From: an uncultured Aquimarina sp.
Lineage (GTDB): Bacteria; Bacteroidota; Bacteroidia; Flavobacteriales; Flavobacteriaceae
DNA: 64,000 bases
Direction: 5' to 3'
Assembly: GCA_947498935.1 (NCBI GenBank)
Contig: CANMMM010000016.1
Coordinates: 61,611 to 125,610, forward strand
Shown here piece after piece: positions 1 through 9,037 of this stretch (position 1 is its first letter; each line of letters opens with the position of its first letter). Position numbers and translations under genes: made by a program. The notes below the pieces were generated by a model. That model did no database searches, was not told where the DNA came from, and was given only the letters and a program-made list of their open reading frames with translations.

Positions 1-2
1 TT

Positions 3-344
3 CCTGATGGAAGTTATGGAGGGCAACCAGGAGGTTTTGTGATTAGTACTACAGGTGATAAACATGTATATATCGCTGGAGATACAGCATTGACTATGGA
101 TATGAAATTAATACCGCTAAAGGTAACATTGGATATTGCGATCTTACCTATAGGAGATAATTTTACGATGGGAGTTGATGATGCTATTATAGCTAGTGAT
201 TTTGTGGCTTGTAATCAAGTATTGGGAGTGCATTATGATACTTTTGGATATATAGAAATCGATCATGAAGATGCTAAAAAGAAATTCGAAGCAAAGGGTA
301 AGGTGTTAACACTATTGGATATAGGACAAAGCATGGATCTATAA
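3..344 (+). CDS. UPF0173-type metal-dependent hydrolase (beta-lactamase fold), 5'-truncated by window edge
   Basis: Open frame from base 3 (PDGSYGGQPGGFVIST...YIAGDTALTMDMKLI...DIAILPIGDNFTMG...); stop immediately precedes the menC ATG. Confidence 0.8.
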   Translation, partial: PDGSYGGQPGGFVISTTGDKHVYIAGDTALTMDMKLIPLKVTLDIAILPIGDNFTMGVDDAIIASDFVACNQVLGVHYDTFGYIEIDHEDAKKKFEAKGKVLTLLDIGQSMDL

Positions 345-1388
345 ATGAGAGCTACGTATCACCGACATATATTAGAGTTCAAAAGGCCAAGTGGTACTTC
401 TAGGGGTGTATTACATACCAAAGAAACTTGGTTTATTACTATCTATAAAGATGGAAAACAAGGCATTGGAGAGTGCGGAATCTTACGATCATTGAGTATT
501 GATGATCGTGCTGATTATGAAGAGAAATTACAATGGACTTGTGCTCATATCCATCTAGGAGTCGCAAAACTATGGGAAGCTTTATTGGAGTTTCCAAGTA
601 TTCAGTTTGGTGTAGAAATGGCTTTTAAATCATTGGCTAGCAATGATCCTTATGTATTACACCCTTCACTATTTACAGCACATAAAGATGCGATCTCGAT
701 CAATGGACTCATATGGATGGGGGCTAAAGATTTTATGAAATCGCAGATTAATGAAAAACTGGCTGCTGGTTTTCATTGTATTAAGCTAAAAATTGGGGCT
801 ATTGATTTTGAAGAAGAAATCGCCTTGTTAGCTTATATACGATCTCAATTTTCTAAAGAGGTTATAGAGATTCGTGTAGATGCCAATGGTGCTTTTGCAG
901 TTGATGATGCACTGGATAAATTAAGGAGATTAAGTATATTTGATTTGCATAGCATAGAACAGCCGATACGACAAGGACAAATAGTAGCCATGCAGCAATT
1001 ATGTAGCAATACCCCACTGCCAATTGCATTAGATGAGGAATTGATAGGGGTGTTTCATACGGCTGATAAAGAAGCTTTGTTGACACGTATACGACCTCAT
1101 TATATCATTCTAAAGCCTAGCTTAATTGGGGGGTATAGAGGTACCAACGAATGGATTGCTATTGCAGAGCGATTAGGTATTGGTTGGTGGATCACGAGTG
1201 CATTAGAAAGTAATATAGGTTTGAATGCCATTGCTCAATTTACATACACACTAGCTAGTCCAATGCCTCAGGGGTTGGGTACTGGCGGTTTGTATACAAA
1301 TAATATAGAAAGCCCCTTGTATATAGATCAAGGTGCATTGTATTATAATACGACAAAACAGTGGGAATCTACGATCCCATCATCATAA
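345..1388 (+). CDS. menC: o-succinylbenzoate synthase (enolase superfamily)
   Basis: KLKIG, RVDANGAF, EQP and ALDEE enolase-superfamily motifs; 347 aa. Confidence 0.85.
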   Translation: MRATYHRHILEFKRPSGTSRGVLHTKETWFITIYKDGKQGIGECGILRSLSIDDRADYEEKLQWTCAHIHLGVAKLWEALLEFPSIQFGVEMAFKSLASNDPYVLHPSLFTAHKDAISINGLIWMGAKDFMKSQINEKLAAGFHCIKLKIGAIDFEEEIALLAYIRSQFSKEVIEIRVDANGAFAVDDALDKLRRLSIFDLHSIEQPIRQGQIVAMQQLCSNTPLPIALDEELIGVFHTADKEALLTRIRPHYIILKPSLIGGYRGTNEWIAIAERLGIGWWITSALESNIGLNAIAQFTYTLASPMPQGLGTGGLYTNNIESPLYIDQGALYYNTTKQWESTIPSS

Positions 1389-1463
1389 AAATGAATTGGT
1401 TTACACATTTTCGGTGTTATAGCACATTACAAAAAGTGTAAACTGATTCGATACTAAATAATT

Positions 1464-2375
1464 ATGTATATAGAACAAGGACGAAAAGGAAGTATAGGAT
1501 TGTGGAAATATTTGTTTCCTCCAATTGGTTTTCTAGGCTTAATGGCGCTTAATATTTTGATGGCGCTACAAGGTGGAACAGAAACAGAGGCAATGATGCA
1601 TGAACAGATAGAGAAATTAGGGAAGCCTATTTTCTTTTTGATAGCAGTAGGCCCTTTTGTAGTCTTTTTGGGAGCGCTATTTTTTTGGGTAAAATTTGTA
1701 CATCAGCAACGTATTACTTCATTAACCACTGTACGAAAGAAGATTGACTGGAAGCGTGTGTTTTTTATATTTACGCTTATGAGTATGTATATTATCATTA
1801 CCACAGGTATTGATTATTGGATGACACCTGAGCAATATGAATTGAATTTTGAACTAAAACCATTTTTGCTGCTACTAGTGATGGCTATCCTATTGATTCC
1901 TATACAAACTAGTTTCGAGGAATATTTTTTTAGAGCGTATTTGATGCAGGGATTGGGACTCGCTACGAAATGGCGATGGGTACCACTGGTAGTAAGCCCT
2001 ATCATATTTGGATTGATGCATATTGCTAATCCAGAAGTAGCCAAACTAGGCCCTGTGATTATGGTGTATTACATTGGATCTGGGTTGTTTTTATCTATTA
2101 TAACGCTTATGGATGATGGATTAGAATTGGCTTTGGGGTTTCATGCAGCAAATAATTTGGTGACAGCTTTATTAGTTACGTCTTCTTGGACTGCGTTTCA
2201 GACAGATTCTATTCTGTTGTATAATGGAGCACCAGAGTCTGCTTTGGAAATAGTATTGCCTGTATGTATTGTATTTCCTGTACTCATTTTAATATTGGCT
2301 AAAAAATACAAATGGACAGGATGGAAAGGTAAACTATTTGGAAGGGTGCTACCGAGTTATACTACTGCGGAATAA
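1464..2375 (+). CDS. CPBP family intramembrane metalloprotease
   Basis: EEYFFRAYLMQ, GLMHIAN and FHAANN motifs; multiple TM segments. Confidence 0.85.
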   Translation: MYIEQGRKGSIGLWKYLFPPIGFLGLMALNILMALQGGTETEAMMHEQIEKLGKPIFFLIAVGPFVVFLGALFFWVKFVHQQRITSLTTVRKKIDWKRVFFIFTLMSMYIIITTGIDYWMTPEQYELNFELKPFLLLLVMAILLIPIQTSFEEYFFRAYLMQGLGLATKWRWVPLVVSPIIFGLMHIANPEVAKLGPVIMVYYIGSGLFLSIITLMDDGLELALGFHAANNLVTALLVTSSWTAFQTDSILLYNGAPESALEIVLPVCIVFPVLILILAKKYKWTGWKGKLFGRVLPSYTTAE

Positions 2376-2525
2376 TGCGCTTTATAAAGTAATCATATTT
2401 GATTAGGAAGTTTTACGATTTTAATCACTTTATATAAAAAATGTAACTCACATCTATAACTAAAAAAACATGGAAATTACTGTGATTTGGTATGGTAATG
2501 ACTGTTTTTCTAAAGACTGTAGCTC

Positions 2526-3386
2526 TTGAAAAAGCCTATTTTCTTTATGGTATTGAGTACGTTGTCCTTTACGATAATGAACTTATTGGTGAAGTATCTA
2601 GAAGGGTTTAGTGCTTTTCAATTGGTTTTTTTTCGTTGTTTAGGAACGTTATTTTTTACAATTCCATTTTTAAAGTACCACCGCATTCCTATGCGAGGTA
2701 ATCAGCAATTATGGTTATTACTTAGGGCGCTTTTCGGTATGAGTTCTATGGCTTTCTTTTTTATGTCGGTGAATTATTTAGCTATTGGTACTGCTGTGTC
2801 ATTGCGATATTTGTCACCAATTTTTGCTACTTTATTCGCTATTGTGTTCTTAAAACAATACATACGTCCTATTCAATGGCTTTTTATATTGATTGCACTG
2901 ATAGGCGTATGGGTGGTTAAAGGTGTTGGAGATACTATTCACCCATTAGGCATATTGCTAGCTGTACTATCTGCGGTTTTTAGTGGGGTTGTATATGTAT
3001 TGATTCGCAAGATTGGTACTAAGGATCACCCTGTAGTGATTGTTCATTATTTTATGAGTGTAGCTACAGTGGTAGGTGGCTGTTTAGCATTTGTTCACTG
3101 GGATAAAACACCAAGTAATATTGAGCTTTTATGGTTGCTTAGTCTAGGTGTATTTGGATATTTTGGGCAAGTATTTATGACCAAAGCTTTTCAGACACAA
3201 GATACGTACAAGGTGGTTTCACTAAAATATATGGAAGTTGTTTTTACCATGCTGGCTGCTATGTATTTGTATCATGAAGTATACCCTTTAAATAATCTAC
3301 TAGGTACGGTCTTAATCATTACAGGACTAGTGCTAACACTCGTTTATAAACAAAAAACTCCCTTAAAAAGGGAGGATGAATCTTAA
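2526..3386 (+). CDS. DMT (EamA) family transporter
   Basis: 286 aa, ten hydrophobic segments, EamA-like repeats; TTG start. Confidence 0.8.
   Translation: MKKPIFFMVLSTLSFTIMNLLVKYLEGFSAFQLVFFRCLGTLFFTIPFLKYHRIPMRGNQQLWLLLRALFGMSSMAFFFMSVNYLAIGTAVSLRYLSPIFATLFAIVFLKQYIRPIQWLFILIALIGVWVVKGVGDTIHPLGILLAVLSAVFSGVVYVLIRKIGTKDHPVVIVHYFMSVATVVGGCLAFVHWDKTPSNIELLWLLSLGVFGYFGQVFMTKAFQTQDTYKVVSLKYMEVVFTMLAAMYLYHEVYPLNNLLGTVLIITGLVLTLVYKQKTPLKREDES
3351..3374 (-). terminator. Intrinsic terminator on minus strand, inside the convergent transporter's coding 3' end
   Basis: Minus strand reads CTCCCTT TTT AAGGGAG TTTTTTG (7-bp stem, T tract) just past the 3383 stop. Confidence 0.65.
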
Positions 3387-3634
3387 CTAAAGTCTTCTCG
3401 TAGGTAGAACATAAGTTTGTTTTTATCACTAAAACTCTTGATAGTAATGATCTCTCCATTAAGTTTGTTGTAAATAACTTCTGCAAATAAAAAATCAATG
3501 TAAAAGATACTGTAATAAAAATCTCTGTTCTTATCATCGATGGAAAAAAGATGGATACCTCGATTCCATACGTCATTATATTTTTGTGAAATGTCCCTTG
3601 AGTTAAATCGGTTTTCTAAAGTAGAGCTTTGCAT
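3383..3634 (-). CDS. Small hypothetical protein (83 aa)
   Basis: ATG start, plausible composition, intrinsic terminator directly after its stop. Confidence 0.55.
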   Translation of the reverse strand: MQSSTLENRFNSRDISQKYNDVWNRGIHLFSIDDKNRDFYYSIFYIDFLFAEVIYNKLNGEIITIKSFSDKNKLMFYLREDFS

Positions 3635-4314
3635 AACTTGTTAAATTTAAAGATTTTAGGCTCTACTAAATTACGGTTTTTCCGTAATTTAACAAAATAT
3701 TTCACCTAAAATTGGTAGAGAATTTTTTAAATCACAGAAAAACTATAGTGTTTACGGGTCTTGTGGCTTGTAAGATGACTGTACAAAAAATGAGTTTAAG
3801 ATTATAAATCGTATCGTTATCATAGGAAAGAGGTTATCTATGTCTTTGCAAATTGGTAAAGTTGCTATTTGTAGGCGTATGTTTACTAATAAGTTCAAGC
3901 AATACATACTCATACTACAATCTTTGATGCAGTTACTTAGATAACCTCTTGTATGCTGTATTATATTGTGGCAGTATGTATCAATATAACAAGCTAAAAA
4001 AGGAATGATAATACAATGAACTGCGTGATGCACGTACTGGCTACTGTATTTGGTGTATCACGATGCCTCTAAATTATAGAAATAACTATGGATTAACTAC
4101 TTGTTTTATAAATGTTTACTTAAAGGTAAACTGTGATGTAAAAATGTAATTAAAACTTAATTTTTGCATAGTATTATCATGTATCTTTTTTGTAATCGGC
4201 TAATAGTGTAGTTTTTAAATTCTCTACGATTCCTATTCATCCTAAAAGATCGTATGATTTAGATATATCTAATGTCTAATGATTAATTATATGTTATTGT
4301 ATAAGATTTTCTAT

Positions 4315-4401
4315 GCGTTAGGGATAGCAGTGGAAATCCCACAGCTCGACGAGAGGAGAGCGAGGAATTGCAACGGATAGCCCGACCCTTGGGGAACGCC
4401 C
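4315..4401 (+). repeat. Dispersed repeat family A, copy A1 (central module 1)
   Basis: GCGTTAGGGATAG...CGGATAGCCCGACCCTTGGGGAACGCCC; shared with six other loci. Confidence 0.93.
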
Positions 4402-4637
4402 AAAAAAGTATAAGAAACATGATTCTATAAATGATGATAGATATTGTGTTAAAAAAATGTAAATTGTTATTTTTGATTTGTGAAAATATTAAGGAAAAAT
4501 AAAAAAACGTTCGATGCGTAGCATATTGTTTATGCAAACTGTGTAGATGTATGCACTATTATTATAGCATGTTATGAGTGTTATTTTTTCTATGATATGT
4601 AGCATGGACATCTTTTTACTAATGTACATAATAGACA

Positions 4638-6197
4638 ATGTGGTGGTTAAAAAATTATAATGATAAGAAGCTAGAAAAACAGTTTTCTAGTGATGATGCT
4701 TCGCTAGAAGAGGAGCAACGCCAGCTTATTACTACTGCTTTATTGGATTTAGTAATGTATATTTCGTATCAAATTAGAAATCCAATTTCACATATCGATA
4801 CTGTTTTAGCAGGATTAAAAACTTCGGAATTGGATGTGCATACACAGCATGCGTTATCAAGTATACAGGAACAAGTATTGGAATTAGAGCATACGGTGAC
4901 CAAATTATTAGGTGCTGAGCAGCTGATACCTGTAGTAACTAAAACGCTACAAAAGGAACAGAATTTTCATTTTTTGATCAATGATTTGATCATCGCATAT
5001 AGCAATCATAGGGCAGTACAGGTGGTGAATTTTGTGATCGATAGGGATACAGAGGATCTCTATTTTGTGTTTAATTATCGAAAAATGACGATTGTATTAT
5101 TACAGTTGATCGATAGTGTTGTATACCACACTGTTCCTAATGGTCAAGTGCATATCTGTATCAAAAAACAAACACCGAAACAGGAGGTGTGCATTAAGAT
5201 ATATAGTGATACTATAGTAGGTAAGGGGATAGATGCTCCTATACATGCGCATGTGAGGATACTACAGGAATTTATACAACAGCATAATGGCCGTATAACA
5301 ACTATAGATAATAAGGGGTATGAAGTTGTGTTTCCACTTCAGGCTGCTTATACGTTGGTTTCTACATCGAAACTCAAGCATACAGTACCTACTGTGGTCA
5401 TGGCGGATACTACTATTTATGAACAAATAAATGGCATAGAAAGTACGACACCTAATTTGCCTAAACTAATAGTGGTGAGTAGTATTCCTAAGCAAATCAA
5501 AGCGGTCTATGATGCATTGGCTGCTACTTATATGATCCGCGTAGCTGCTACTGCGCGTGGTGGTATAAAATTGGCCAAAGAATTAGTGCCGGAATTACTT
5601 GTTATTGATGAAATTTTACCTGGAACGAGTGGAGTACAATTATGCAAGAAGATAAAAAAAGATATAATTATTCATCATATACCGATTATTCTATTGCAAT
5701 CTACTATGACTACTATAAAAGGTATTGAAAGTGGTGCGGATGTTTCGATGCGTACTCCTGTAGAAAAAGAATTATTGCAGGCGTACTCCAAAAATTTGAT
5801 TCATGCTAAAAGAAAACTAAAAGATAAAATAAGTAGGGAGTTCATTCTTACTCCAAAGGAACTGTCTATTAATACAGTGGATCAGGAATTTATAAAATTA
5901 CTTATGCAAATAATGGAGGCTAATTTTGATAAGTTTGATTTCGATGTGCATCAATTAAGTGAAATGATGAACCTCAGTTATAGGGCACTCGCTCGAAGGA
6001 TGAAGGCAGTAACGAATCAAACAGCAAATGAATTTCTGAGAAATGTACGTCTGAAAAAAGCAGCGGCACTACTCGGAAAGGGGAAATTACCGATTAGTGA
6101 AGTTTCTAATGCTGTAGGGTTTAGTGATCCTGCATATTTTAGTCGTTGTTTTCAAAAACAATATGGAGTTCCTCCTTCTAAATATGCAGCATATTAG
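4638..6197 (+). CDS. Cytoplasmic histidine-kinase-like / receiver / AraC-type HTH fusion, probable pseudo-enzyme regulator
   Basis: DHp-like MYISYQIRNPISH, receiver LLVIDEILPGTSG, C-terminal AraC HTH (ISEVSNAVGFSDPAYFSRCFQKQYGVPPSKY). Confidence 0.8.
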   Translation: MWWLKNYNDKKLEKQFSSDDASLEEEQRQLITTALLDLVMYISYQIRNPISHIDTVLAGLKTSELDVHTQHALSSIQEQVLELEHTVTKLLGAEQLIPVVTKTLQKEQNFHFLINDLIIAYSNHRAVQVVNFVIDRDTEDLYFVFNYRKMTIVLLQLIDSVVYHTVPNGQVHICIKKQTPKQEVCIKIYSDTIVGKGIDAPIHAHVRILQEFIQQHNGRITTIDNKGYEVVFPLQAAYTLVSTSKLKHTVPTVVMADTTIYEQINGIESTTPNLPKLIVVSSIPKQIKAVYDALAATYMIRVAATARGGIKLAKELVPELLVIDEILPGTSGVQLCKKIKKDIIIHHIPIILLQSTMTTIKGIESGADVSMRTPVEKELLQAYSKNLIHAKRKLKDKISREFILTPKELSINTVDQEFIKLLMQIMEANFDKFDFDVHQLSEMMNLSYRALARRMKAVTNQTANEFLRNVRLKKAAALLGKGKLPISEVSNAVGFSDPAYFSRCFQKQYGVPPSKYAAY

Positions 6198-6344
6198 TAT
6201 CCCTTACTTCGACCAGTAGTTAGTAAAATAAAAATATTGTAATTTTTTGTTTTTCAGTGTTTTATGGTTTGTTTTTTGTTGAAAACTTATTTTTATTTTT
6301 TGTCAAAAAAGTAAGTTATTTGCACAGCAAAAAAAGAAAAATAA

Positions 6345-6914
6345 TTGGAAGAAAACGACACTACAAATCGCAAGCAATATACAAGAAACAATTTTTATAA
6401 AAATACGTATTGTGTTTTTAAGGGGGTATCTCTGAGAGAAATTACGCGAAGAAAACCTAATTATAGGAGTGATTCTGGAAGTACCTATTATTATACAAAA
6501 AATGGCGTATATAGATTATCTAATCATTGGGGGAGAGCTGCTAAGTGTAATTGGAGATTGGTGTCTGAAATAGCAATAGAGATAGATGATCTACGTCTGG
6601 GGTATGCCGATTGGGTAGATTTTAGAGAAAACTTATCACAGGATATTGATGCGTATTATATAGCTGTAGATTTTGAACAGAAAGTAGTAACTTATAAGCA
6701 TAAGGATGATCCTGGTTATGATCAAAAAGCCATTATTAGACCTGTAGACGCGACTAGAAAATTGATCAAACAGATAAAAAATTTATTGGAGGATCATAAA
6801 TGGGCAAAGTACTATGACTATGAGGATTTAGATACTTTTAGAAAAGAAATTATATTGGAATTAGTGAATACCAATAAATCACTTCAGCAAATTAGACAAG
6901 AACTTGCTCAATAG
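6345..6914 (+). CDS. Conserved-looking hypothetical protein (189 aa)
   Basis: Long ORF with TTG start; YYYTKNGVYRLSNHWGRAAKCNWRL segment. Confidence 0.6.
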   Translation: MEENDTTNRKQYTRNNFYKNTYCVFKGVSLREITRRKPNYRSDSGSTYYYTKNGVYRLSNHWGRAAKCNWRLVSEIAIEIDDLRLGYADWVDFRENLSQDIDAYYIAVDFEQKVVTYKHKDDPGYDQKAIIRPVDATRKLIKQIKNLLEDHKWAKYYDYEDLDTFRKEIILELVNTNKSLQQIRQELAQ

Positions 6915-7230
6915 GAAGAATAATTATTGAGTATTTACGGATTAAATTTACTTATGCTGTTACAGATAGTATAGTTCTATATATTCCAATTAGCTAGTTT
7001 CGGAATTCCATTTTTTCGCTGATACTAAAAAAAGGTTGTATCACTGTATGCGGTATGATAGTGATAGCTACAAATTATATTTTCTGGTGGTTATAACTTA
7101 TTGTTGTTACGGGAACTATGTGGTATAATGCAGTGTTTAATACAGTTGTATACATATTTTTTAATAGTTTGTAGTATTTCTACGCTTTAAATAGTGGTTG
7201 CGTGTCATTTGCTAACATCTAAAAAACGGT

Positions 7231-7280
7231 AAACAACTAAAAAAACATAGTATTACAACGTTTTTTTAGTTGTTTTATTT
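7231..7280 (+). terminator. Strong stem-loop, terminator-like
   Basis: AAACAACTAAAAAAAC (7231-7246) perfectly complementary to GTTTTTTTAGTTGTTT (7260-7275), then T-rich. Confidence 0.7.
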
Positions 7281-7621
7281 TTTTGATTCTACAAGTATTT
7301 CTGAATTAAGATTCTAATAGATAGTTGATTACCTATAAGAGGGGTGATTTTTACGACTTAATGTTCTTAAACCCTTGACTATTACAAGATATTATCTGAT
7401 ATTGTATACATTATTGCTTAGAAAATTCAAGAAATCACATTTTATTATCAATACTTTTACATATCGATTATTGTTTGTTGAATTTTGATGCTAAAAAATT
7501 ATGAAAAAATGATTAATAGATCGTCTTTTTATAATCTATACAATGGATTCTTCTATGTTTTTTGTTAGCTTTAAATATTGATATAAATCATTACACCAAC
7601 TTAGTATCACACATACGATCA

Positions 7622-9037
7622 ATGAAAGTTTTACATACCAGTTTTGAATGTTATCCTCTGGCTAAAGTAGGAGGATTAGCAGATGTAGTAGGGGCTTTAC
7701 CTAAATACTTAACAGCATTAGATTGTCATACAGAAGTCATTATGCCTATGTATGATAACGCAGCGATGCAATCACAATCTTATCACACTGTATATAATGG
7801 AACCATTAGGTTGGGAAATGATCCATATGATTATGAAATTAAAGAGATTACTTCTGCTGGATTAGGGTTTACTATTTATGCAGTAGCTATTCCTGCACTT
7901 TTATACAGACCAAAACCGTACGGATACCATGATGATACAGAACGTTTTTTGTCATTTCAATTAGCTGTATTAGATTGGTTGTGTACTTTAGAGGAATTAC
8001 CATCAATTATTCATTGTCATGACCACCATACTGGTTTGATTCCTTTTTTAGTAGCACATGCGCATGCTTATGAAAAGCTACGTACAATTCCTACTGTGCT
8101 TACAATCCATAATGCGCAGTATGAAGGGTATTTTTCTCATGATAAAATGTATTTAATTCCATCTTTTGATTTCGAGAAAGCAGGTTTGCTAGATTGGGGG
8201 CAGTCCATTAACCCTCTAGCTGCTGCTATTAAATGTGCTTGGAAAGTAACTACGGTGTCTCCTAGTTACATGGAGGAGTTACAACAGTTTGCCAATGGAT
8301 TAGAAGGGTTATTGTCACACGAGAATGAAAAGTGCATGGGAATTCTTAATGGAATAGATCCAGATGTATGGGATCCTGCAACAGACCCTATGGTTATTAC
8401 GAATTATGATAGTACAACACTTTTAGAAGGCAGGGCTAAAAATAAAGAATGGATTTGCCAGGAATTTGGTTTGGATATAGACAAACCATTATTTGCTTTT
8501 ATCGGTAGGATGGTGTATGAGAAAGGAGCTGATTTATTACCGGATATCGTTTCACAAACATTAGCAGATAAAGATGTGAGTCTACTTATTTTAGGCTCAG
8601 GGAAACATGATATAGAAGAACGATTAGAGGCATTAAAACCTCATTATACAGGTAGGTACAATACGTATATAGGGTATGATGAAAAATTATCACACATCAT
8701 TTATGCAGGAGCCGACTTTTTATTGATGCCTTCTAGAGTAGAACCGTGTGGGTTGAACCAGATGTATGCATTGCGCTATGGTCTGATTCCTATTGTAAGG
8801 CGTATAGGAGGGCTCAAAGACACTATACCAGATATAGGGGATGGAGGATACGGAATATGCCATGATCAAGCGAGTGTACAGGATGTGTGCTATTCTATAG
8901 GAAGAGCGGTCGAGTTATATGAAGATAAAGAACAGTACCAAGCTCTTCAAGAACGAATTATCACTATTGATAATTCTTGGAATTATTCAGCGAAACAATA
9001 TAGAGAATTATATAAATCACTAAACCAACTCAAATGA
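7622..9037 (+). CDS. glgA: Glycogen synthase (ORF opens at 7562; MKVLHTSFECYPLAKVGGLADVVGALPKYL start preferred)
   Basis: KVGGLADVV, GLIPFL, PSRVEPCGLNQMYALRYG. Confidence 0.93.
   Translation: MKVLHTSFECYPLAKVGGLADVVGALPKYLTALDCHTEVIMPMYDNAAMQSQSYHTVYNGTIRLGNDPYDYEIKEITSAGLGFTIYAVAIPALLYRPKPYGYHDDTERFLSFQLAVLDWLCTLEELPSIIHCHDHHTGLIPFLVAHAHAYEKLRTIPTVLTIHNAQYEGYFSHDKMYLIPSFDFEKAGLLDWGQSINPLAAAIKCAWKVTTVSPSYMEELQQFANGLEGLLSHENEKCMGILNGIDPDVWDPATDPMVITNYDSTTLLEGRAKNKEWICQEFGLDIDKPLFAFIGRMVYEKGADLLPDIVSQTLADKDVSLLILGSGKHDIEERLEALKPHYTGRYNTYIGYDEKLSHIIYAGADFLLMPSRVEPCGLNQMYALRYGLIPIVRRIGGLKDTIPDIGDGGYGICHDQASVQDVCYSIGRAVELYEDKEQYQALQERIITIDNSWNYSAKQYRELYKSLNQLK

Noticed and set aside
862-1086. 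Minus-strand ORF within menC
   Set aside because: Antisense to a well-supported gene, no recognisable motif; typical AT-rich shadow ORF. The same applies to most other minus-strand ORFs nested in plus-strand genes.
3319-3576. Minus-strand ORF overlapping the 83-aa gene
   Set aside because: Same-strand alternate frame of the 3383-3634 ORF; the latter is better placed relative to the terminator.
3752-4033. Minus-strand 93-aa ORF
   Set aside because: Cys/His-rich low-quality composition, no regulatory context; likely chance ORF in intergenic DNA.
4283-4537. Minus-strand ORF across repeat A1
   Set aside because: Translation of the repeat element; the other copies do not keep an open frame consistently.
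7562-7621. N-terminal extension of glgA
   Set aside because: Non-homologous-looking 20 residues before the canonical MKVLHTSFECYPLAKVGGL start.
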